From assembly GCA_965153455.1 (NCBI GenBank), contig OZ234498.1, positions 1,364,001 to 1,428,000 of the forward strand: a stretch of 64,000 nucleotides of DNA, in the 5' to 3' direction. Positions 39,280-48,545 of the stretch are shown piece by piece. The translations under genes and the position numbers were made by a program. Origin of the DNA: Sphagnum compactum. Lineage: Eukaryota > Bryophyta > Sphagnopsida > Sphagnales. Every line of letters begins with the position of its first letter. Within the stretch, counting starts at the first letter, position 1. The notes beneath the pieces are model-generated. The model was not told where the DNA came from and did no database searches. It saw only the letters and a program-made list of their open reading frames with translations.

Positions 39280-40060
39280 AATCCAATAAAAGTTACTTTG
39301 AACCAAGTTTTTATGTGACCTTGTCGACACTTCAAATTATTTACTTGGGGGTTGTGGTGCTGGGAGCCAGTAGGACACATGAAAGAATGGGGGGCTTAGT
39401 ACTGGATATGATGGCGTTGGAAAAGTCGGCCGCCGAGCAGCTTCTTGGATGCATTCAGAGGTCTCATTGTGGTCCTGTCATAACCAAAGTGCAACACTAC
39501 TATGAGACTTAGATATCAATCACTTCTTTCTTCTTCAAGGGTGAGAGCGGTTTATGAAGATTTAAGAAGATGGGAAAACACAAATGATGAAAAACTTACA
39601 AGCGAACAGACCATCCCCAAACAAATGATGCCTACAATCCATACCTTCAAACAATTTTGAAGGAGGAGTTCAGTGGCATCCGTGTACAAGCTACACCCAC
39701 CATATTGTGCAGCTGCAAAACTGCTAGTAATGCGATGACAGTCAGCAGCCATGAGGCAGGCCCCCAACCTCCTTGCATCCTCTCACCTGCCACAGCCACC
39801 ATACTCGAAGTTATACTTAATAAATTCTGCACAAACCTGCAAAATTAAGATCACTCAGAGCTTAGAGCAGCTTTGCAATGAACTTGCTCTCACAAATCTA
39901 GATGTCGAAGAATGTATGAAGGAGGTTCTGAAAGTCCCAGATATATAAGTCTTAGAGAAGCTCAGACCGGGTATAAGTTTGAAGCAACTAGATGCAATGA
40001 TTTATGATGTGGAGGTGGGTGAGTGCCAACTGGTGCCTTGGTCTGAGAAATCACATAAAA
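39280..40060 (-). pseudogene. Repeated gene-like unit R1, copy C (truncated)
   Basis: Matches the other copies from about 39280 to the phrase TCTGAGAAAT near 40045, where homology to E ceases. The minus exon-like part is split by a frameshift into 39647-39832 and 39552-39767. On the plus strand, 39843-39948 reads ITQSLEQLCNELALTNLDVEE, a frame also kept in E; which strand was coding is unresolved. Confidence 0.5.
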
Positions 40061-40434
40061 ATCAGTATCTCTCATATTCTAAATCCAAATCTTACCAAAT
40101 AAATTCCATTAAATACTGCTCATCAAGACTTTTCTAACAACACCAAAGGCACATTCCAATTCCTCGGAAATTTTCAGTCACGATTTAATTTAGTTTTGAG
40201 TGAAGAAATCATTCAATATTCAAGAACTTTTGCACCCCAAGTCCAAAAGCCAATGGAACCAAAGCCCATACACCCCTCCTCATTGAGAGCTTTCCAAAGA
40301 CACTTCAATCCGCCCCAAGTTACTAATAAATGCTGAACTTTATGACCTTGTATTGGTCCCAAGGCTAAAAAGGATACCAACAAATTTAGGAAGCCAATTT
40401 GCAACTCTTGGGGCCAATGTTCCAGAATTTATTA

Positions 40435-40575
40435 ACATCCTGACATGTTCCCAAGGAGCTCCCATCATGTTTTCATGGGGTTCCCCAAGTTCTCAAGTTG
40501 TTCCCCCAAGATGTTTTGAATAACACCTCAAATTTATCCCATATGGTTTGCCCAAAGTTCAACCATATGGTTTGT
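40435..40575 (+). repeat. Repeat family M, copy 2
   Basis: Shares TCCCATCATGTTTTCA/TGGGGTTCCCCAAGTTC, CCCAAGATGTT..TGAATAACACC and TTTATCCCATATGGTTT with 59980-60080, and less with 1427-1600. Confidence 0.6.
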
Positions 40576-40599
40576 CCTATTTCAGCCTTGACTCACAGT

Positions 40600-41000
40600 G
40601 TAAAGCCATTGGGGCTGATTTCAACTTTTGCACCAATAGGGATGCTTGATTTGAGTTGAACCTTAGCCATGACTCCTTGTGTAAGGTGGGCCTAAGAGCC
40701 CTTTTCACCAGAAATTGAGTGCTCTTGAACATTAAAATACAAATTCCCTCATTGGAGGAAATGCTCAAACTGATATTAGCTCACCTTACTCTCAAGATGC
40801 AAGCCCAAAAAGGACCAAGGAAATGTGAATGGATAAAAAAGATGGCACATTATCTTACACAGCTGGAAATGGATAATTTGCTTCATAGCCTCCTTTTGCC
40901 TACAAATTAACAAGGGAAAATGATCCTTACCCCATTTTTGTTCAATATCAATACAATTTTCTATTAATTGGTTCACCTCAAGCCTATGTCCCCTTTCTAT
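40600..41000. repeat. Flank shared with copy F (54690-55340, reversed)
   Basis: ATTGAGTGCT, AATTCCCTCATTGGAGG, CAAGATGCAAGCC, CCTCCTTTTGCCTAC and ATGATCCTTACCC occur in the same order in copy F. Thus D and F share sequence beyond the retroelement, or the LTR is longer than assumed. Confidence 0.6.
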
Positions 41001-41638
41001 TTTAATAAATTATTGATTATGAGTAGTGCTTCACTGTGTTGTGCACTTCCATTGATGATTTTGTTATTGTTTACAAGGGTTGTTTACGAGGGTTGATTTA
41101 AGATTTTTTTAATTCTTAATCTAATTTTTGTCCTACATTTGAGCTATTGTACTTAATGATGTTTTTTTGGGATCTTATTAAAGTATTTCTTTTTACATGA
41201 AAATTAAATTGTGTAATTTGAGATTATTATAACGCAATCTTTGTATTGGTTTAGATTCTATTCATATGAATATATTAATTAAGAAATCATATGGGTCAAA
41301 TATTGTTTTGGGTATGATATAACAAAATGATTTGATAATTAAAAAAAATTATATGGATTGTCATTTGTGAAATAATATATTTCAAGGATTTTTATTGAGG
41401 ATGTTAAATGTTATGACAATTGCAATATAAATAAAACCAAAAAGTTCAAAAGAATTATTATTAAACATTAATACCTAAGGTTCAAATGACTAGTACTTGG
41501 TAAATACAAAAATGGAAAGACATATTTTTGACAATTGTTACCTTGTTGGATCTCTCTTTCCTTTCCTTCATAAACATTGGTGATGTAATTTCTATTATAA
41601 TTGAAATAATGTATCTAAATCATTTCTCTTTATTATCA
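41000..41638 (+). mobile_element. copia LTR (copy D), left boundary unresolved
   Basis: The region ends ATTATCA immediately before a PBS at 41639, the expected LTR-end configuration. The same sequence, reversed, precedes the PBS in F (54199 onward) and E (63447 to the window end). A start at TGTCCCC near 40996 is possible because D and F differ by a short indel exactly there. Confidence 0.55.
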
Positions 41639-41650
41639 TGGTATCAAAGC
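41639..41650 (+). other. copia primer-binding site, copy D
   Basis: TGGTATCAAAGC, one base different from the canonical plant initiator-Met-tRNA PBS TGGTATCAGAGC. E has TGGTATGAAAGC (63435-63446, minus) and F TGGTATTAGAGC (54187-54198, minus). Confidence 0.75.
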
Positions 41651-41734
41651 AATTAGTCATTCACAAGAATTGACAAAAGTATTATGCATTTTGATGACAT
41701 GCACAAAATGAAAAAAATATGTGGATGGAAAAAA

Positions 41735-41769
41735 TAGGTAATAAAGGGTTTAGGGTTTAGGTAATAAAG
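41735..41769 (+). repeat. Telomere-like filler flanked by 12-bp duplication
   Basis: TAGGTAATAAAG at 41735-41746 and again at 41758-41769, with GGTTTAGGGTT (41747-41757) between. The insert is in phase with the plant telomere repeat TTTAGGG. Inverted copy E (about 63315-63335) has the 12-mer only once and no insert. Confidence 0.75.
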
Positions 41770-42645
41770 ACATCCCATTAAATTGGATGGTTCATATTTC
41801 AATGTATGGGAATATTGATTATCACTTATCATGAAGGCATAAAGATTTATGATTATTGTGGATGGCTCAAAAAAAACATTTATAGCATCAACAACACTAG
41901 GTGTTTAACTATTGTCTATTACTATGAAGGCAAACACTGTTGATTGGGAAGATAGAGATGCATTAACATTATCTTTTATAACCAATTGCCTTGATAATAC
42001 AATGATATTTCATATTCAATAATGTTATACGTCTCATGATACACAAGAGAAATTATGCATGTTGTATAAAATAAAAATGTTGTTGCTTGAATGCACTTGA
42101 GAGGTAAATTACAAAGCTTAAAGATGAGAGAAACAAATAGTGTAACAAAACATGTTCATTCATTTTGAATGATATTTGGACAATTCTAGCTTCAATTGGA
42201 AGCCTGATTGATGAGGATGATCCCATATCACATTAATGCATAGAATATCGATTAGTTACAAACCTTTTCTATGAACCTTAAGAAGATTTGAATAGGATTG
42301 ACCTTACAATCTTTAATCATCAAGAAGAAACCTTGATGAAGGATTTTGGATTTTGGAATGACAATTCAAAGTTTCTTTGCACAAGGAAAGAAGTCTATGT
42401 CATTCCAAAAAAAAAAATTTGCTAATAGAACCTTAGCAAAAGAAGGAAACTTGAATGCATCCTCTAATAAATCTTATTATCCTAGTAAGAAAAAAAAAAA
42501 GTTTTTATTGCAAGAAACTATGACACATGTCATTAAGGACTATTGTAAAAGGATTGCAAATGAAAAGACTAATGCAAGACAAGAAAATTTAATTGTTGAA
42601 AACAACAAATTGTATGTTGCAACAATGTTAATTACAAAGTGCTAG
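41770..42645 (+). pseudogene. copia gag relic, copy D
   Basis: ASIGSLIDEDDPI near 42190-42230 matches the UBN2 gag pattern (S-x-G-x-x-I-x-DED), followed by the open frame 42346-42645 with basic, serine-rich sequence (QGKKSMSFQKKK, then NLNASSNKSYYPSKKK) leading to a broken zinc knuckle. Copy E keeps the knuckle better (CFYCKELGYI). Upstream, stops break the frame. No pol follows: the element passes directly into R1, as in E. Confidence 0.7.
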
Positions 42646-42930
42646 AGTTTAATCACTAGAATATTAGATTTATGTTTTTCTAGCTCTCCAATTAGCGAAG
42701 CAAGAAATATTCTTTGAATTTGTCAAATAACAGTTGGTTCAAGCACGGTGAAAGACACCATTCAACTTTGATCCTCCAAAATTGTTGCCTTTTTCAAAGT
42801 GGAAGATGGAGAAATTTTTTCACTAAGGCTTGGTAGCTACTTATAGTTTAGAGGCTTGTTAAATGAGTGTGTCACTGGCTAGCACCACAAGTTACTATTA
42901 TAGGGCTTGGTAGAACATATGTTAGAAATG
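42646..42930. repeat. copia-R1 junction sequence shared by D and E
   Basis: From the end of the gag frame to R1, D and E (62150-62480) match closely, including GAAGCAAGAAATATTC and CCATTCAACTTTGATCC. The shared junction shows that one was copied from the other, or both from a common source, after the truncated retroelement had joined R1. Confidence 0.7.
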
Positions 42931-43821
42931 CTCTTATAGGTACTAGAGTTGAATTACTTTAACTTGACTTGATTGAAAGGGATGAAAATTGATGCACAAC
43001 TATGGATAAGGTGGTGGTGGGGGGATAATCTTGTGTATCACAGTTGGCAAGATTGGAGGGCTTTCTATTGGATATGGGGGTGATGGCTTTTTCACACGAA
43101 GTTGAGCCACTTGGATGCATTTAGACTCAGATCTCATTGTGATCCTATCATAACCAAAGTGCAATCTTCTTGTGAGACTTAGCTCAAAAGTGACAGAAGC
43201 TTAAGAAGATGGGGGAACACAACATGATGAAAGACACATAAGCAATCCGACCATCCCCAAACAAATGATGCCTACAAAGAATAATGCCTACGATCCATAC
43301 CTTGAAACAATTTTTAAGGACTAGTTCATGGGGAACCCGTGAACCAGCTACACTGTCCATATCATGAAGCTGCAAAATTGCTAATGTGATTACAATCACA
43401 AACCATGAGGCAGCCTCCCAACATCCTCGCATCCTGCAGCCCACCATTACCACCACAGCCTGAAGTTATACTTATAAAACTCTGCACAAATCTGCAAAAT
43501 GATGTTCACTCGGAGCTAGAAGCCTTGCAATGTATTTGCTGTCACAAATCTAGTTGTTGAAGAAGGTATGAAGGAAGTTATCCAAGTCCCAGATATATAA
43601 GTAAATTTTCTCTGACAAAATTGGTTTGTTTCTAGAGTAAATTTGACTATTTGTTTGGAAAAATTTGACCAAACTTTGGATGTCACAAAATTCAAGGTAG
43701 TGACTGGTGCCAGCTTGGTTTGAAAATTTGGTATCTGTTGACTTATTTTGTCATTTTGTGAAGTGGAGTAGAGGTTATGCAGTATGTAGGGCAGCATTGA
43801 GTCCAATAACAAGTCTCTTAG

Positions 43822-44832
43822 CCCACTTTAGATGACGGTCTGTAACTTGATGTGTAACTTGATTACACAATTACTTAGGTAATTGTTTAAAGGGGTAAGT
43901 TGAGTGGTAGGATTCCATAATTTGGTCATGGTGCATTGACTTATGGCATGTGCACCATGTGATATTGTTCCTTGTGATTAATTGTGGAATCACATGGGGA
44001 ACCATGTGATATTGTTCCTTGTGATTAATTGAGGAATCACATGGGGAACCATGTGATATTGTTTCTTTGTGATTAATTATGGAATGACATGGGGAACCAT
44101 GTGATATTGTTCCTTGTGATTAATTGTGGAATCACATGGGGAACCATGTGATTTTGTTTCCTTATGATTTTGTTTCCTTTTGATTATTTGGGGAACCTTG
44201 TGGTGGATAAGCTTTAGGAAGTTTCTTGACTTGTTTTCTTTTGGTTAATATTTAAGGGGATGTTTGTGACCTTAGGAAACACCTTCACTTATACAAAGTT
44301 ATGGTATGAATGCAAAATTTATGAGAATTGAGGTTTTGATTTTGAAAGGCTTTTGGTTTTGAATGGTTTTGGTGTTGTTTGTGTTTAGTTCATGGTAGGA
44401 GAATGGTGAGGCTTGCATAGCCAGTAAAAGGATGAGAGAATAATTTTGCAACCAAGAACATAGATTTCATAGCTATGTAGTAATCATACATAGTTTCGGT
44501 CGTAAACCCGTTCGTGTGTACAGGTCCAGGGCCCAATTTCCTAGGAACCAATTTGGACTGATTTGAAGCAAATTGAAACCTTGAATTGGTCTGTACCATG
44601 TCCCGAGCCTGATTCTTGGTTCTCCAAATTAGCTCTCCTTTTAGCATTATTTTTGGGTCTGAACCAATTGATTTTCCCTCCAAAACAGGTCCCATGTAGG
44701 TTTAACCTCAATTTGCCACTTTTTGGTCTTGGACCCTCATCTAAAGGCCTTGCAACCAATTTAAAGCTTTTGACCAATAATTTTGCTTGAATTCATTGGT
44801 CCCTAGACCTTAGACCATCTTCTAAAGTCGCG
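43822..44832. mobile_element. 1.0 kb TIR element in R1 copy D
   Basis: Left end CCCACTTTAGATGACGGTCT and the complement of the right end, GCGCGACTTTAGAAGATGGTCT, share an ACTTTAGA-GA-GGTCT core. CTTAG stands on both sides (43817-43821; 44833-44837), while copies A (about 16075) and E have the site once (CTCTTAGTAGCTG in A). With two substitutions an 8-bp duplication of hAT type is possible. It includes the 47-bp tandem repeat and a 101-codon minus frame (44390-44695) with no known domain. Confidence 0.65.
43954..44170 (+). repeat. 47-bp tandem repeat, four full copies
   Basis: Units begin ACCATGTGAT at 43954, 44001, 44048, 44096 and 44143 (periods 47, 47, 48, 47); the last is partial. Each unit contains ACCATGTGAT and an imperfect complement ATCACATGGGGA, so each can fold. 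Confidence 0.9.
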
Positions 44833-45091
44833 CTTAGTAGCTGAAGCTTGCTGCTCTGATGTTGAAAAATCCTCCATATTTAAGTATTGTGGGACAAAGT
44901 AGTTGGACTGTGGTGTGAAAATGCTGACTTCTGCCACTTGACATAGGAGCTCAATCAAGAACAGGCCAGTTGCAGACAACTCAAAGTTGGGCGGATTTAC
45001 ACTAGGGCCCAAGCCCCAAAAATGAAGAATGAGGTCCGGCTGCCTACATGGTGTTGAGCTGAGCCCAAGAGTTATCTCATAAATAAATAAA

Positions 45092-45410
45092 CAAGGGGTG
45101 TGTCACACACTGTGGCCTTGCCATTTACATTAAAAAAGTATCTTAATGCAAAATAAGAATTACGAAAATTCAAATATTTCACCATGCAAAAATATAATCT
45201 TCAAAAAAATCCTCTACAAGAAACCAAAATCCTTCAAGATATTATTATAAGTCTATAACTAATCTCAAGTTTCAACACAAGCAAAAATATCATCTTTCAA
45301 AAATCCTCATATAAAAATAGACCTACTAGTACCTAGGGGCCAAAATCCCTTAAGCTACTATACTCTATAATGAATCTAAACACAATATCCTTGCCTTGGT
45401 AGGCAAGGCC
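45092..45410 (+). mobile_element. 319-bp repeat 'a', left copy
   Basis: Starts CAAGGGGTGTGTCACAC, then GTGGCCTTGCC, and ends GGTAGGCAAGGCC, giving short terminal inverted GGCCTTGCC/GGCAAGGCC. It interrupts R1: copy B runs straight through the equivalent site near 32340-32370. A reversed second copy lies at 45974-47459. Non-autonomous; family unknown. Confidence 0.7.
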
Positions 45411-45636
45411 AAAAAATAAAAATATGAGTATATACGTCTCACAAGTCTTGACTCCTCTGTGGTCATCTTTTATCAAGATGCATAAATGAGTTTGGATCTA
45501 TCTAACTGGTTTTGGAAGGACTGACCACATTTGACCACCATCTCATCACATTATTGTGTGACTTACTTGTAAATTAGCTACTTTAGCAAGATTATCTAAA
45601 TTACATGGTAATCTGATTCTTTGACATTCGGCTTCT

Positions 45637-45920
45637 GCCAAGACTTCTTTTATTTGAGAAATTTCTCCAAAAAGAGAAAATTTTAATTTTAAAACTCAAA
45701 ATTAAGTTATTTTGAAGAGTTTCAGTTGCCAAAAGTGAGGGAAAAAAAAACTAAAATCTCCATATATATGTATTTTGGTTTTCTGTGTGTAACCAAAAAT
45801 ATAAAAGGTTGATTAAATATTTATAGCCAAATTTGACTAAATCTTCCTACAGATGATAGCCATTTTGGCTAGAAACTAAAATTCCTTTTGCCTCTTAGTA
45901 TTTTAGTTTTGCCTCTTTTG
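45637..45920. mobile_element. About 280-bp insertion in R1 copy D
   Basis: Copy B reads CTTCTGCCTCTTTTG at about 32588 where D has CTTCTGCC, then about 280 extra bases, then TCTTTTGCC. The insert is A/T-rich with a GATAGCCATTTTGGCTAG end like the sequence at 2050-2100. Exact ends are blurred by repeated TTTTGCC. Confidence 0.5.
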
Positions 45921-46403
45921 CCTTGTTTTTGGAGGGGCTGTGTTCCAGCACCAATAGTGTGCACTGCTGTTTTGGCCTTGCCTACCAAGGCAAGGATATT
46001 GTCTTTAGACTCATTATAGAGTATGTATAGTAGTAGCTTAAGGGATTTTGGCCCCTACCTAATAATAGGTCTATTTTTATATGAAGATTTTTGAAAGATG
46101 ATATTTTGGCTTGTGCTGAAACTTGAGATTAGTTATAGAGTTACTAGTCTGAACCCCGTGCCTAATGCACAGGTGTGTGTGCATTTAACAGTACATATTG
46201 CGCAAAAATTTCAAATTCGGTGGAGATTCGTGATCCAAAGCAGCGTGCGCTTACAAGGAGATTTTTGCGCACTGCAGTGAGCATCATGGAGGAGTGTAAA
46301 GTACCGGGATTGAAACTCTTTGAATTTGTGGGTGCCTGAAAGGATTGAAGAAGTAGCGTGTAACTGAATTTCGAACTCCTCAGATCCGTGGGCAGGCGGG
46401 CGG

Positions 46404-46695
46404 GTGAACGTTGCGTTAGTCTTTGAAAAAAAGCAGCTTCGCTTCACCCGACCGGCTCATTTTGTCACGGACGAAATAAGGTCAGATGACAACACGCGAA
46501 GATTTTGCTTGCAAAGAGATTGCTTAAAGCACATTACCGTCCTCGGCACCAAATCGGAGAGCCTGAAAACACATCGTGCAAGAAAGCAAAAACTCAAACC
46601 CTTCTCAGCGAATGCGTTCAAAGAACATGAAAAACTTGAAAAGAAGTTAGCTCCCTGGAGCTCGCTGCCCTGCAGCAGTAGCAGCAGAAGGGAAT

Positions 46696-46731
<36 letters not shown>

Positions 46732-47190
46732 ACAAAGGGAAAAACAGTGGACACAACTGGAGGGCCTTAGCCACCACCTACCTGGTGAGGGCGGGCCCAG
46801 AGTGCAGCAGCAGCAACTTCGCAACCAAGACTCGTATGAGAGATATGATCATCTGGGAGTTGATCATTTGGAAAACTAACCCACTCTTCTTTGAACTCCA
46901 CTGCCACCACTTCCCTCCAGGCGCTTCCACGTTCTGCCTTAAAGTTGTTCATCTCTTACTTTTGAGCTCCTTTGGTGTGACGATCCCCCATAAGATGTCT
47001 CCTCTCTTCGGCAGCTTCGAACTGGTACCTTTCTTCTCCGTGCCTCCATTTGGTTTCTGTTGTTGCTGGCCCTCAATCGCTCGCTCTGCTAAATTCCTGC
47101 AGACCACACAAAAACAATTTCGCAGTGCTAAAACAAACTGCGCTAACAGGATCACATGAACATGTGGATAAACTGTTGCCGCCGCCATGA
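46404..47190. pseudogene. Captured gene-like sequence inside the Helitron
   Basis: Codon-rich, GC-richer sequence with a 251-codon open frame on plus (46404-47159) and several on minus. On the minus strand a TGGTCTGCAG acceptor near 47100 precedes a frame rich in Q, P, K (QQQQKPNGG, KLPKRGDILWG), followed by an AAAA/GTAAGA donor near 46955. This looks like an exon with flanking introns on the minus strand, and the long plus frame is then a shadow. Source gene not recognised. Confidence 0.4.
46698..46730. repeat. GA microsatellite
   Basis: About sixteen uninterrupted GA units inside the Helitron. Confidence 0.95.
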
Positions 47191-48545
47191 GTCGTCGTCG
47201 TCCTCCGTTCCATCATCTTCTTCTTCCGGGATGAGGAACTTGGATGGACGGATGACGAGACGGATGGATGGAAAGGACGACCACCCAAAGATATTATATA
47301 AGTAGATAATAATATCTTGAAGGATTTTGGTTTCTTTTAGAGTATTTTTTGAAGATTATATATTTTTGCAAGTGAAATAGTTGAGTTTTTGTAATTCTTC
47401 TTTTGCATTAAGGTACTTTTTAATGTAAATGGCAAGGCCACATTGTGACGCACCCCTTGTTTTCTTTCAACTATTTACAAGATGTGCATAATTAATGTAT
47501 GGGAATAATCTGTGTAATATTTTACATATGTATATTCTTTAGTCTTTCGCATTGGATGGGACACATTTCATAAAATGTGGAAGGAAGGAGGTTGTGAGGT
47601 ACCTTGTACCTACTCTTCAAGAGAGAATGACGCAGATATTTTATTGAGCCCTGCTCCCACAGGGACAGCGACTATCGCATTGGATCCAACTTTTGAAAGT
47701 CTTACCTTATTAAGAACCGGTTTCACATTAGGTGAACTGGTTTCTTTGATGAAAGTGTTTAGACTATTTAGATTGGAACGGATCTTTTTGGTGTTCAGAG
47801 TGTGGACACAGTAGATAGATGTACAACATCTTATCTATTGGCAGGGCCAGCGTGTTTATGATGCCTTGTTAAAACTCAGTATGAATGCTGAAACTCAGCA
47901 TTTAATGCACAAGGTTCGAGAGGAATTATAGTAGCTGTACAGGCGGGAGCAGTGAAAATATATGTAGCATAAGTGGAGGTGCTCAGGAAAAAAGAAAGAC
48001 GGGTGAACCTTAGAAAACCATCAATTTAATTTCTGAGTTTCACCCTGTCTTTCTTTCTAATGTGCTTTTTTGCAGGTTTTTTTCTGAATCGCACCCTGTT
48101 TATGACGAAACTCAGGGTACTGGTGCTGTCTTTTCCTGACTTTACGGATAACTCTAGTGAACTGGGAAGTTTTATTTCAAACTTTCCTTGTCTTTCTGAT
48201 GGCTGGCTGGCTGTTTCTGTTGGCTCTTAAGCAACTCGCATCAAAATCGGTAAACAAACATCTGCCGTTAAACGGTAACATCAGATGTGAATAGGGCATT
48301 GAGTTTGAGCCCTTTCAGTTTAGTGGGCTTTTTTGGCTGGTCAGTTTTGGGTGTGTTTGAATTATGCTGCCATACCATGGCAAGTTCAACATTTCAGTCT
48401 CCAATAATTACTTTACTTTGGAAACTGCATGCCGAGAAATGCAATATTCTAAAATATTCTATATTTTCCTTCACAATTTTTTGGGTGCAATTTTCAACTT
48501 TTCTGAAAATAATATAATTAGCCTGGAAGCTGCCAAGGTACTATG

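Larger units (their letters stand above)
46144..47306 (-). mobile_element. Helitron, 1163 bp, non-autonomous
   Basis: On the minus strand it starts TCTACTTATATAATATC at 47306 and ends with a hairpin (46158-46170) and CTAG at 46144, preceded by host A and followed by host T, the standard Helitron AT target. The intact paralog at 45092-45410 reads across the site (TAGACTTATAATAATATC on the minus strand; position about 45240), a clean empty site. No Rep/helicase frame, so it was moved in trans. Interior is GC-rich, host-gene-like sequence. Confidence 0.9.
45974..47459 (-). mobile_element. 319-bp repeat 'a', right copy, split by a Helitron
   Basis: Reverse orientation relative to 45092-45410: GGCCTTGCCTACC at the left, ...GTGACGCACCCCTTG at the right. 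Without the Helitron it is about 323 bp. TTTT on both sides may be a target duplication; copy B at about 32670 (TGTTTAGTTTC) is uninterrupted. The two copies lie about 560 bp apart with R1 sequence between them, so they are two insertions and not one foldback element. Confidence 0.7.
42930..48545 (-). pseudogene. Repeated gene-like unit R1, copy D, with five insertions
   Basis: Exon-like part at 43184-43456 (minus): RMRGCWEAASW, then LAILQLHDMDSV, VWIVGII. The frame 43516-43812 (minus) contains TYISGTWITSFIPSS, which corresponds to TYISGTCRTSFIH of B. R1 then continues in pieces between insertions at 43822-44832, 45092-45410, about 45637-45920, and 45974-47459 (itself holding a Helitron). The last R1 piece ends at FSENNIISLEAAK/GTACTATG near 48540. 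Net R1 length without insertions is about 2.5 kb. Confidence 0.5.

Noticed and set aside
39751-39948. Plus-strand frame with LEQLCNELALTNLDVEE as a conserved protein
   Set aside because: It is kept in E, but the minus strand has the acceptor-like TTTTGCAG and longer frames; strand undecided, so no separate gene was called.
41747-41765. Interstitial telomere array
   Set aside because: Only about 1.5 to 2 units; treated as filler DNA with flanking duplication.
43954-44170. CRISPR-like array
   Set aside because: The 47-bp period is a plain tandem repeat without unique spacers; the genome is a plant nuclear one.
46681-46735. Coding GA repeat (E/R or S/L runs)
   Set aside because: Simple microsatellite translated in several frames.
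46404-47159. Longest open frame of the window (251 codons) as a real gene
   Set aside because: It lies in a non-autonomous Helitron, overlaps a GA microsatellite that it translates as an E/R run, and the opposite strand has better exon signals.
45092-47459. A single foldback element with long arms
   Set aside because: The 560 bp between the arms is R1 sequence (matches copy B), so these are two separate insertions.
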